This document shows, piece after piece, positions 48,401 through 58,730 of a stretch of 64,000 nucleotides of DNA (its first letter is position 1; every line of letters starts with the position of its first letter). A program made the position numbers and the translations under genes. Source of the stretch: Rhizophagus clarus. Taxonomy: Eukaryota > Glomeromycota > Glomeromycetes > Glomerales > Glomeraceae. A model generated the notes under the pieces. The model did no database searches. It saw only the letters and a list, made by a program, of their open reading frames with translations, and was not told the DNA's origin. The stretch spans positions 124,001 through 188,000 of the forward strand of contig BLAL01000034.1 of NCBI GenBank assembly GCA_015698045.1, in the 5' to 3' direction.

Positions 48401-50304
48401 TGCATTAAAAATGATTGTAATTCTTCTTTTTCATTTTCAAAATCCAAATATCCAACATAACGATTATCCCGTTGACTCCAAAGTAAACCTATTAATATTA
48501 AATAAGTAAGTATCTGTATGGATTTTTTTTTGAACAAATATCTTATAAACAAAATTAACCTTTTTGTATTTTAAAGGAATCATGAGAAAAAAATCCAATT
48601 CGACCATGATTACCAATATTTTCTACAGCCATCTTTTCTAGTATATGGTACACAGTTTTATTTTGCCATCCTGAGTGTTGTTGGCTTTCATTTATATAGT
48701 TTTTTATCGTAGATATTGAAGGCAATCGCATAATACCTTTCATTGCATCATAAGCAGCATGGCCTGCCCGACTATATACAGAAATAGCCCATCGTATAAA
48801 CCTGGAAAAATTAAAATAAATTATTATATAATTTTTTATTTAATTATTTTTCTTTTATACTTACATTGGATGGTATCTGACTCCATTTGCTTTTCCACTT
48901 TGAATTTTAATTAATTCTCGAAACATTGGATTAAAGGAAGAAAGGTCAATTTTTTTTTTTATAACATCACAAGCTACTTCTTTAGCTATTTGACCCAACT
49001 CGTCTGATACTTTCTCCTCTTCTTCTTCCACCTTTCGTTGAAGTTGAACTTGTAAAGTGTGTATGATTTGTTCCTGGTTTGCAATTTTCTTTAAAAGATT
49101 ATACTCGTATTAGTTCTTATTCTTGAATTTGTATCTTTATCATAAGTAATTACCTTTCTTTGAAGTTGAATCTTTTTAGCTAAAACTTCTTGAGAAGCAT
49201 GAGCAACTTTAGTAGGTAAAGTACTCATAGAATTTCGATTTCTGATTTTTATTAATGTATTCTTTAATTTTTGACAGTTTTTACATATATTTGTATTAAT
49301 TACTAACAATAAACAGTCTATTCTTCTATATGCTTCATCAGGTTGACTCTTGTTTTCTAGGATTGCGAAAGGTTCGTGAATATTATTAGGATTTTTTTGA
49401 TTTCTTACGAGATGAATACCTCGGAGTTGAACCACATTTTCAAAACCTAAAATAATAATTTTTTTAAAAAATTAAAGATTAATTAAAATCAATATCACTC
49501 CTCTTGTCAAATACCTTCTATCACATTAAAAAAATTACAATACCTTCAGTCATTTGTCCAATACATATCTTTGCTTTTAATACGTAATTAATTATCTTTT
49601 CTATTTCTGAAAGAGTCCTTTCAATTGCGATTTTAGTTGCTACTCCATCAATTTCTTTGATATTTTTTTCTAAGATGTATAATTCATAAGAAATTAAATT
49701 TCCCTGCCATTTAAAAATTAAATTTTTCACTATCCTTTGTCCTTTTCCAAAAAATATGATACCTATTCCATTAATAATTCCTTTTAATCCTACGCTAAAA
49801 AACTCTTGTTTTGAATTTATATTTTTTTTGATTAACGATGTAACTTCTATTATAGTTGCTGAGTTGTAATTTTTCCAATATGGAATTGGTTTAGTTCTTA
49901 ATATTGAAGATAAATTAAAACCAGAAGTATTTGGTTCAAAGAAAATTGTAGCTAATGCTGATCGTTCACCACCAAATATCTTTTTAATTTTAAGAAACTT
50001 GATCCAAGAAGCAAAAGAATTAAACTTTTCACCGGTTGTTTTGTCAAAAACATAAAAAATTTTATCCTGTTTGTCATAAACTAAAAGCCCCTCTATATAC
50101 AGTGTTTTTTTACAAAAAAAATAAACTGGCTTGCCATTAAATTCTGGCCTAAGACGGTATAACTCTTGAAGGGCTTCGGGCTGCTTGATTTTTTTTAACG
50201 TTTGAGAGTTTGTATAATCACTTAACACTCGTTTCTAAATTTTAAGGAGACCTCAAGTTAACTTTTATTAGTAAAAATGGCATTAAATTTACTTTACTTA
50301 CCAT
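45402..50304 (-). CDS. P-element-like transposase with an inserted Tudor-like domain
   Basis: Exons 50304-50302 (ATG only, uncertain), 50234-49544, 49446-49154, 49088-48865, 48801-48560, 48488-47371, 47307-46853 and 46728-45402 join in frame to 1,450 residues without a stop. Residues 1-330 hold an unrecognised N-terminal region; 330-400 is a coiled coil (VQLQRKVEEEEEKVSDEL). From about 405 it resembles P/THAP9-type transposases: RLPSISTIKNYINES, GSVCDGAGENR (Asp near 594), ISDPTHVFKKLRNNLSKS (Asp near 755, the GTP-insertion flank), and the end motif QVSQDMLEGLFGTIRQLGGD (943-962). Residues about 674-727 (CEFKSPKDNKWHAAIITNI to DIYVRP) look like a Tudor/Agenet barrel. The last exon adds 442 unrecognised residues. 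No THAP finger was seen; a 5' exon may be missing. Superfamily assignment is from recalled motifs and is moderate. Confidence 0.7.
47761..47922 (-). other. Tudor/Agenet-like segment within the transposase
   Basis: Encodes NINDSCEFKSPKDNKWHAAI to SQDIYVRP. The pattern is a charged CEF-type strand, a KW-A-I strand, an F-V strand and a closing I-VRP, as in Agenet/Tudor modules. It lies between the first and second conserved acidic motifs of the RNase-H-like core. Proposed from pattern only. Confidence 0.4.
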
Positions 50305-50797
50305 ATTTGCTGTAATAAAAATAGCTGATGGTAATTTTTTTTTCTCCGAAGAGTTCAAATAAATTTTTAACAATTTACGCGTAATAATAAGGATCTAATC
50401 GGCATCATATTTTAGGAGATGGCACATTTAATCAGTAATTTTTTTTAATTGCAGGGGAATTTTGTTCACCGATCATTATATTTTATTAGTAACACATATG
50501 AATTTTATATTTGTGACAGTTTTGTTAATCAGAAATCATATTGTGTAACCATAAAGTTGGCCCCCCCACACCCCTCGATAATACCTGATATGAAATGACA
50601 ATAAAATTATTAAGTTTAAAAATTCTGTATAAATTCTGTATAGGCGTATACATTCCGTATATATTAATTTTTTTGAAAAAATGTTCAAAAATGAATTGTG
50701 TATTAAATATACGGAATTGCTATACAGAATCTACAAAAACATATGATAAATATATATGAAATGTATCATTTTTGTATACGGATTTCTTATAGGGAAT

Positions 50798-50848
50798 AAT
50801 GATGATGATAATGTATATAATTTACTTTACAGAAACCTTGTAAATTAG
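50798..50848 (+). pseudogene. Right half of the interrupted acidic gene fragment
   Basis: Continues the frame of 43640-43755: NDDDNVYNLLYRNLVN then TAG at 50846-50848. Short and partly degenerate. Confidence 0.4.
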
Positions 50849-50849
50849 A

Positions 50850-51365
50850 GTAATGTTAAATTGATATGAAAATTATATATATTTTATGTTGTAACAATAT
50901 TGATCTATGTAACGATATTGTTATGACATCAATCTGATATCATCACTTCATCACCATAATTTTTTACAAAGGTACCGTAATGATATCTATTCAAAGGAAT
51001 ATCTAACTAACAAAGTTTCAATATTATTATGATATCAGTAAGTATTATTAAAAAAAAGATGTATTTAGGATATTGAGTTGATATCATCACTGCATTCTCA
51101 CAATTATTGTCAACATATCGTGATAATATTAATTGAAAGGAATATCTAGCCAATAACATTTCAGTATCATTACGATATCAGTAAGTTTTATTAAAAAAAA
51201 TGATATTGAGATGATATCATTACTGCATCCCTACAATTATTATTAACATATCATGTTGATATCTATTTAAAGGAATATCTAACCAACAAAATCCAATATC
51301 ATTACGATAGCAATAAAAAAAGATGTATATTATAATATTAATTTGATATCATCATTGCTATGATA
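50850..51365 (+). repeat. GATATC-rich degenerate repeat, second locus
   Basis: Three or four units with AAAGGAATATCTAACCAACA, TCAATATCATTACGATATCA and ATTGAGTTGATATCATCACT. Word usage is shared with 33562-34140. No coding sequence. Confidence 0.7.
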
Positions 51366-51775
51366 TTATTAGATGAGATACATATTAAACATCATTTATT
51401 TTATTTTATTTAAAAGTTTTATGCAGATATATTACAAAATTTCCTGATATTATATATAATATTAATATTGAAAGTTGGTAATGAACTTATGTGATACAAA
51501 TCCTACAATTAATTAAAAAATTCTTGATATCATTGATATTGACACGATATATCACGAAAATATTACCGTGATTTTTTTACTTTCTCTCCTATATTTGCAA
51601 AAAAGATTTTTAAAAAATTTAAATATTATAGTAATTACTACAAAATATTGTCACGATGCGAAAAACTAATAATTTTACGTGCAAAAAAATATATTATAGT
51701 AAAAACATACAACACAAAAATATACTGTATACAAAAATTTTGATTTTTTTAATTAAACTACACAAATTTTCTAAT
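51366..51775. other. Non-coding, nothing recognised
   Basis: AT-rich DNA between the GATATC repeat and the Plavaka remnant. Confidence 0.4.
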
Positions 51776-51779
51776 TAAA

Positions 51780-53900
51780 ATCTTCAGGATCTTCAGAATT
51801 ATTATAGCTTGAAAGAACTATACTATATTTTGATAAATCCATTAAAGTTCCAATATTATATCTAAAAGAGCTCAGAAAATCACAAGTAACTGTGAAAAGG
51901 TCACCATTAAATGAAAAAAACTTCTTATGTGCATTTGAAAAATTTCAATATACATCAGGAACTTAAAAACTTGTAGTTTAGCGTGCTGATGAATGCTGTA
52001 AATTCAATGTGATGAACATGGTAATGATCAGCAATGTAATTATAATTTCTGGTGAAAGTAACTTGATAATTAAATAGGCCCAAATCGCAATGGTGCATGC
52101 GATCAGGTAAGGTGGCACTATAGATGTTAAATCCACTATAAACTATATAGATATTTTATATATTAGAATAACATAAATAAAAAAAAATTTATTTAATAAT
52201 TTATATTACCAAAATTTCCAGAAAATATTTCATATTGGATAAATAGAATATTCGTAAAAGAGGTTATCGTTCAAAACAACCTGCATATTATCATGTGTTC
52301 TTAATCCAATTTAATGCTGTGGCAAATCAGGATTGTTTATTTCATTAATTGTTACAGTGCATATATGACAGGGACGCTTGCATCAGCTTGAATTATAGGT
52401 TGATGTTAATGATGCATCCTCCGGTAAATCACCAATAAATTCTGAAAGAAATGGAAACACCCAAACTGTTTGCATGTTAGTTTTAATATTCAATCCATTT
52501 CTTTCTGAACGTTCGTATATTGGTTTTGTTATAATATCAAAACAATGCTGATATAAAACTCTTTTAGTTGATGTGAAACTTTTTTTGTTATTCTTGCGAT
52601 TATATAATGGTTTTAATTTAGGTAAAAATCCTAGTAAGACCTTAACATCATGTTTGGTCTTATGCCAGTTTGGGATGTTTCCCAAAGATAAATAAATAGG
52701 ATGCTCAGAACTTTTGCCAAGATGGTCTAATGTAGTAGTATTGGAGTATAGGATTATTGATAATATTTTTTTAATCCTGTTCCACCAATTAACTCTTGAA
52801 CACGTTCCCACCACAACCCAGTCCATTGTTCACTATAAATACGCTCATGCTGTTCATTATATTCTGCCTGAAATTTTCATTGACAGTATTTTAAAATATC
52901 TGAATTGGACAAGAGTTCTTTAATAGCATCAAAAATTAGGCGATGATAAAGATAATATTCAACATTTTCATATTTCATAACTTTTGTTTTAACATATAAT
53001 AAATATTTGATATTCATAGAATTGATAAATTTGTGTCCCTCCATTGTACTTTTTGGTAAAACAATATTTTCTCAAAGATAATGCTTGTGAAACCACTTTA
53101 ACACATCATTTTCAGCTGAATCTGAAAGGTGATGTGTTGATACAAGTTCCATAAACTCACTATATGCAATATCTGGAAAATCTGGAAGGTTCCAAACCAG
53201 AATAGTTCTAGCATCAAATCAACTACCAAAAGGTACTACTATCTGATTTTTGCTTGCCCCTGAAGAGTGAGAAAATAATCCTTTTGAACAATGCAGAATA
53301 ACAGATCTGATATGGTTCCCTAGCCTACATAAAATTCGAAGAATTGTTGTTGGAAAGAATCCACCAATGCCTGTTTTATATTATTTAGATGAATCAGGAT
53401 CTTAATGCCTTTTCGTGAGAGAACAATTGATGCATATTAAGAAAGAGCTCATGTTACCTCCTAGGTGGGTATTGGGAGATAACTGAATACGTATAAGGCG
53501 CTTCTTATAAAAGTTTCTAAGTTTACTATGCAGTAGGGAATTGTAATAAGGATTACTCTTTCCCAATAGCATAACGCCCTCTTTTTCCAATCACGTCAGA
53601 TTTGTGTGTCTAGATTCATCTGCCCTTGTGGATGAAAAAAAGGGATGATTTGGTAATGTTGGTTGCCACTATATTTGAAAGCCAAGCTTAGCTCTTCATT
53701 ATATCCATCTAAATATAATCCCTCCAAGAATTTAGGTTTCCAGAAAGGAAATTTTTTTATTTAATAAATCTTCGAATATATACTGGCATGTTTTCTCTAA
53801 TACATTAGGGCAAATGTTGCACCATTTATAATTCTGTTTCATATTTTTATATGGCACCTCCCATTGATGATTTTTCTTACATACCTATAAATATGTATTA
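51780..53900 (-). pseudogene. Plavaka-type transposase, decayed
   Basis: Minus-strand remnants of a Plavaka (KDZ/CACTA-related) transposase. At 52826-52383 the recognisable core reads YSNTTTLDHLGKSSEHPIYL, SLGNIPNWHKTKHDVKVLLG and TVWVFPFLSEFIGDLPEDA. Downstream, after a stop, comes the zinc-like CKRPCHICTV. Upstream pieces (53160-52830) read FIELVSTHHLSDSAENDVLK, GHKFINSMNIKYLLYVKT and WTGLWWERVQELIGG. Frames shift and stops occur at least five times, so it is dead. Ends of the element were not found with confidence. A 54-bp palindromic-like zone and duplications to its right may mark the boundary region. Confidence 0.8.
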
Positions 53901-53910
53901 GGACTAACTT

Positions 53911-54016
53911 TAGCTAAGCACCTACCTTCTCATCTCTAAGTATATGCTAAGGCTTTAGTACTTTAGCTAAGCACCTACCTTCCTGTCTCTAAGCATATGC
54001 TAAGGCTTTAGTATCG
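53911..54016 (+). repeat. 53-bp tandem duplication
   Basis: Two adjacent copies of a unit starting TAGCTAAGCACCTACCTTC and ending GCTAAGGCTTTAGTA, with few differences. Confidence 0.85.
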
Positions 54017-55726
54017 ATATCATTATAATCTTGCATTTTATTACTTTTTAAATCAGGTAGTTTTTAATCTATTTTTCGAATATAAATGAGAAAAAATGGC
54101 TTTTGCCTCACATCAATATCCAGAACCAGGCAAATATGCTTGCTAGCAAAATACTGAATCAGTAGTAGTATTCAAAAGTAGTCGATGTGATAGTACCCAA
54201 AGTAGTCGATGTAATAGGTACCCAAAAGTAATACTCCAAAGTAATCAATGCAAAGATATCCTCAAGTAGTAACTATACAGGAACACGGTCTAGAAGCTAA
54301 AAATAAGTGAAAAAATGGTGACCCACTCAAGCAGAATTATATATAGAAAAGAAAAAAGAAGTTATGCTCGAGTGGGTCACCAGTTGATAGGCAGGAAAGA
54401 GGACAGGAAGGCAGAAAGGTTCAGGAGAATACATGAAAAAAGGGTATGAAAGAAATATAGCCTGAACCAATTCAGCACTTTGTGCCTCATCTTTGGCAAT
54501 CAAAATGATCATGGACAGGATTGTAAGAATGGCACAACACTGGCATTACATGCCTCACTGGCAATCAAAAAGTAAGTGAATGGATTGCGGTACATCTTTA
54601 GCAAATAGATGGATTGCAAATTTGGCACTTTGTGCCTTATCCGGCAATCAAAAAGGCTGGCCAAAATAATGCTTATCACACCACCGATTCTATAACCAAC
54701 TGACTACCAAACCAGGCTCTCAAAAGTTACTTAAAAGTTACTTGAAAGTGATGGGAAAGTGCTTGGAACTGGTGAGAAACTGAAACACGTGATTAACACA
54801 ATAAGGCGCAATAAATTTCATTAATTTTGGTCGGCACTATTCCATATTTTTTTCCAAACTTTGAGATGCAATAACTCAACATTCAGGTATCAGATTTATG
54901 CGGTCTTAGCATCATTGAAAATGAATAGCAAATTAACTGCACCACCTGATCACAACATGATTTTTAGCAATCAATGCTATTTGGCCATAAAAAGAGTGTA
55001 GAGCAATGAAAACAAACAGATAGCTAGAAGGTAGTAAAAAGAGAATAGAGCAATAAAAACAAACAAATATCTACAAAGCAATAAAACAGCCATAAAATAG
55101 TAAAAACAGTAATTAGGTAACATTATACTCATAACTAGATAACATTATACCTAACTAGATAACATTATAACGTAACTGGATAATACTCTTATAAGAGTGT
55201 TATCCAGTACATGTCATTATACTAATTATTTAATTAAGTAATTCACACTTGTTACAATGTGTTATTAAGAAGATATCTAAGCTTTAAAATACAGTAGCCA
55301 ATTAAATACATGTAGTAGGTTAAGAGAATCCTGTTTCCAAAATTAAACAAATTTTGGTACATATGGAATCTGTTGGCTAATTTAAATTGATCTATCCACA
55401 GAAACAATATTTTAATAATTTACTTTTAGAATCTATTTGAAAAAATTTGGTTTAGAACTTGGGCATCTATAAATAACTCAGAAGTAATCATTTGCTTAGT
55501 ACTGTATAATAAATAATAATGATATATAAATTTGTTTATTTCATTTATTAAGTTTGATATAAAAAAATACTCAGATGATCGTTTGCTGTACAATATTCCT
55601 TTCGTCTTAACTAGTACTGAATTGATTTATCAGCAGATTAATCATCATGTACAAATTTGTGGACGTTTGAAAAAATCCATTTCAAATGCGTTTTATTCCT
55701 GCGCTTGTTTGAAATGATAAATATTA
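54017..55726. other. Non-coding with short repeats
   Basis: Contains repeated AGTAGTCGATGT words (54175-54215), repeated GGCACTTTGTGCCT...GGCAATCAAAA words (54475-54660), and ACTAGATAACATTATA words (55130-55170). No gene. Confidence 0.5.
55175..55208. repeat. 34-bp near-perfect palindrome
   Basis: Centre TTATAA; arms start ACTGGATAA and differ at one position (TACTC against CACTC). No loop, so it would extrude as a cruciform or fold as a tight RNA hairpin. Confidence 0.85.
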
Positions 55727-55730
55727 TTAA

Positions 55731-56742
55731 GATCCGATCCGCCTATGATCAGCAGAAAATTACTATAAAAATTCGGGAAAATTTTATTGCAAAAAATAAA
55801 CTAAATAAGCAAAATTTTGCCAATCAAAATTATCACAAATCATGTTGTGGTACTAAGTCATGTGATGAAACTTAAAAATGCCAAGAAAAATATCAAGAAA
55901 AAAATTTTCACATAGTAACTCACAAAAAACGCTAAAATCTGATACCTACCATGTCTTAAATATTCATTATTCAGTAAAAATTGGTTCACTCATAAAAATT
56001 ATTCAAATATTATTGTCAAAGCAATGGTTTTTTGGCTAAAAATGAGCGTAACTAACGTACAAATAGAAAAGATTTAAAAATAAAAAAATCAACCTAAAAT
56101 AATCTATCTGCTATATAAGTTCTTCTAAAAGCCGTTACTACCTATTGTTCTGGTAAATGATAATTGTATGCTATTTTTTTTTATATTTTTGTTACAACAT
56201 TTTCAAAAAGCTAATAATAATTTGCAAACTAACACTAAAAGTTTGTGTGATGTACTCAAATTGAAAAACTAGATAAGAATACATATACCAAAACTCCCAC
56301 CATTTGAAATTAGCTTATGGGTTACTCCTTGTAAAAATAGAAAGAAATCATGGTAACATGTGAACTAAAAGCAAGAGAAAATAGAATTATATAAAACAAG
56401 TAGTTTTAAACGTATAAAATACATAAAAACATAATTTTAAGTGTTTGTATTTGTTAAAAGATTGTAATATATGACTTGAAATTCTCGCATACATATATAT
56501 ACATACCTGCCAAATCTGACGCTACCTCAAAGTAAAGTTTCGAACAAATAAATAAATTTCTTGATTTTTTTTTATTTTTTTTATCTCTGACATTTAAGGA
56601 TTCATCATGTGAATTTTGGTGCCACAGCATGATGATCTGCGGTTTTTATAGCTCATAAAATTTAGCCAATTTTGCTATTTTTATAATAACCGTTCCCGGA
56701 ATTTATATAGTAATTTTCTGTCGCTTATAGGCGGATCGGCTC
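55731..56742. mobile_element. TTAA-targeting MITE, about 1.0 kb
   Basis: Left end GATCCGATCCGCCTAT and right end complement GAGCCGATCCGCCTAT, each flanked by TTAA (55727-55730 and 56743-56746). Homology of the inverted arms continues inwards for at least 100 bases, for example CAGAAAATTACTATA. A TTAA target fits piggyBac- or Kolobok-type transposases. No transposase gene; short frames within it are chance. Confidence 0.75.
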
Positions 56743-56746
56743 TTAA

Positions 56747-57799
56747 CTTGAATTATTTATTCTCAGATCTTTAATATAAGGAAACTATCGTTATGAAATT
56801 TACTGCTATATAGGTAGGCATGCTTCTCTTTTTCTCAATTATTATAAGCAAGACTGATGCATCTTGTATTCTTGTTAAAACTGTTTAATTGCGATCTAGA
56901 TACAATGCAAAATTTTATGTTGGTAAAACCAAATGAATATTAAAAACACAATTTAAAATTGTTTTATTGGAAGACGTTCAAAAAGAGTTCTTTAATAAAG
57001 TTGTTTAACTAAAGAATAAAGTCAAAGATATTGCATGTACATGATTGTAACTTTGTGAAGTCTATTTTGGAAAATTTAAAAATTTATTAAGCTCAAGGGT
57101 AGTTATGATGTAAATAGACTGAATAAAATTGATAAATTAAAGTAAGGCATAGTACTATTGCGTAATACATCATTTCAATTTAATTATTATTTTTAAAATA
57201 ACTTTATATTTAATTCTTTTAAATAAATTCCATTTATTTAATTAAGTTTAACCCAACTAAATGATTTCAGAACTCGCTTAAATTAAAACAGAAAACAAAA
57301 AAACTGAGTTAATAATTTAATAAATAAACAAAGAACAACGAAAGATTGAATTTTATTTGAAGTTAATAATTTTAAATTTGAAAATGCTAATTTGGTTAAA
57401 AAAAAAAATAATAATTTGTCTAACTATTTTTACCGATACTAAATTTATTTACTGTATACATTTTTTACTACTGCACTACTGCAAATTGATAAACATTTTG
57501 TATATTTATACATGTGTAATACATCAAATATAGTATAAACAAAGTAATATTTACATATATTTGTTTCTTTAGATTCAATATTTGAACTTCAATTTTCCTC
57601 CTATAATCAATCACCTGCTGCTTGATGTACAACTTAAAGATCTTACGAAAAAACAAAAGAAATTATAAGATTAAAAAAAAGGTTAAATTAATTCTAAAGA
57701 ATTATCAAAATAGATGCGCAACTGATAGTGTCATTGTTTTTAGGTTGCACGTATGTACTGTACGTCATTGCATCACTTTTGATGGTCATCTGATCATCA
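56747..57799. other. Non-coding, nothing recognised
   Basis: AT-rich DNA between the MITE and the zinc-protein promoter. No gene-like frame. Confidence 0.45.
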
Positions 57800-57802
57800 G
57801 CA

Positions 57803-57856
57803 TGGTCGGCTGACCATCCGGTGACAACAAATGAGATAAATATAAACAGCGCGTTC
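57803..57856 (+). promoter_or_regulatory. Core promoter of the zinc-repeat protein gene
   Basis: TCGGCTGACCATCCGGTGAC is followed by GATAAATATAAACAGCGCGT, with a TATA-like AAATATAAA. It lies about 185 bases before the ATG at 58041. The same arrangement occurs at 13272-13376. Confidence 0.5.
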
Positions 57857-58040
57857 TTACGCCTTTCACATGATTTTTTATAAATCATGATTATCGGATA
57901 ATCTGTGAAACTACCTCAAAGACCAGTGCTTCATTTGCTCAAATACTTTTATAAAGTGAGTATTTATTTGTGTAAGTTTCGTAAGTCTGTTTTTTTTTCC
58001 TTATTCCTTCATTTACTTATAATTACACCTTAATTGCAAA

Positions 58041-58730
58041 ATGGGATATTGTGAACGTTGTCTAAGTTATATCGTTACTTACAACTGCCAAAGATGCGGA
58101 ATTGTAATAGAATATTGTCAAAATTGTCAAGATGAGTATGTTATTGAAAACAGCCATACATGCCTCGATACAATAGACGATACAGTAGACACAGAAACCG
58201 CCTACGATACATACGATACAGTTGACACAGAAACTGCCTACGATACATACGATATAGTAGCCACAGAAACTGCCTACGATACATATGATACATATGATCC
58301 ATACTACGATTACACAACATTAGCTAATTGCTCATACGATAAAATCGAACACACCTTTAAAGAATCGGTCTATCCATTGATTGCATATACTCATTATAAT
58401 GGTGGTAAAGCTGAATTGAGTGCGCAAATAGGAAATCATAAAATAACTGCCTCATATACTCAAGAAGAATCAGAAGTTTCATATAGTCCATATGCTCCTG
58501 AAATTGATTATGAACGCACCGATCCCTACGAATGCTCTGATATGGTAATGTTCTCTTCATCAGTCACAATTAAGGAATTCCAAGACGCCATTAGGGAATC
58601 AGTTAATGAAACGGTCATACGTGCTGAACGTGGTGAAGATGTTAAGCTGGTCACACAAATACAAGATGGTGAAATAACTACTTCATATACTTCAGAAAAC
58701 GAACAGAACGGTTACATTACACAGATTTAA
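58041..58730 (+). CDS. Cys-rich zinc-binding protein with 12-residue Asp/Thr/Tyr repeats
   Basis: An intact single-exon gene of 229 residues; I do not recognise the family. The first 41 residues hold Cys4, 7, 16, 19, 26, 29, His39 and Cys41, spaced as two cross-braced or ribbon-type zinc sites (like RING-, B-box- or DZANK-style modules). Residues 47-82 are three copies of DTVDTETAYDTY, then an acidic Tyr-rich stretch. The C-terminal half contains a module present twice: FKESVYPLIA...AELSAQIGNHKITASYTQE and AIRESVNETVIR...VKLVTQIQDGEITTSYTSE. A clear TATA-like element lies upstream, and the codon composition is less AT-rich than the surroundings. No signal peptide. The zinc end suggests protein or nucleic-acid binding. 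The repeats could bind metal or be tyrosine-phosphorylated, but this is speculation. Confidence 0.75.
   Translation: MGYCERCLSYIVTYNCQRCGIVIEYCQNCQDEYVIENSHTCLDTIDDTVDTETAYDTYDTVDTETAYDTYDIVATETAYDTYDTYDPYYDYTTLANCSYDKIEHTFKESVYPLIAYTHYNGGKAELSAQIGNHKITASYTQEESEVSYSPYAPEIDYERTDPYECSDMVMFSSSVTIKEFQDAIRESVNETVIRAERGEDVKLVTQIQDGEITTSYTSENEQNGYITQI
58179..58286 (+). repeat. 36-bp in-frame coding repeat, three copies
   Basis: Units begin GATACAGTAGACACAGAAAC and encode DTVDTETAYDTY. Copies differ at a few positions, mostly silent, and a shorter fourth piece follows. Confidence 0.9.

Larger units (their letters stand above)
45046..50575 (-). mobile_element. P-element-like DNA transposon, apparently intact coding sequence
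   Basis: A 5,530-bp element with G-rich inverted ends: AGGGGTGTGGGGGGGGACAA (left) and, on the complement, AGGGGTGTGGGGGGGCCAAC (right), followed by AACTT-type extension. It contains one spliced transposase gene filling 45402-50304. I could not find an exact target duplication: flanks ATAACCT and ATACCT are similar but not identical. It is inserted in the CCCTATAA-ended element. Confidence 0.75.
43756..50794. mobile_element. CCCTATAA-ended element, split by the P-like transposon
   Basis: Left end CCCTATAAAAAAATTGG (43756) and right end complement CCCTATAAGAAATCCGTAT (ending 50794) with AAT on both outer sides (43753-43755 and 50795-50797). Both subterminal zones repeat CCGTAT/ATACGG and TCTGTAT words. 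Without the inner P-like transposon it would be about 1.5 kb (43756-45045 plus 50576-50794), with no coding sequence. The left part includes an A/G-rich tract. Confidence 0.55.

Noticed and set aside
45030-50590. Exact target duplication of the P-like transposon
   Set aside because: ATAACCT and ATACCT flanks are similar but not identical, and no 8-mer matched at the chosen ends.
55532-55875. Two overlapping plus-strand frames
   Set aside because: They overlap the left arm of the TTAA MITE, whose inverted-repeat structure explains the sequence.
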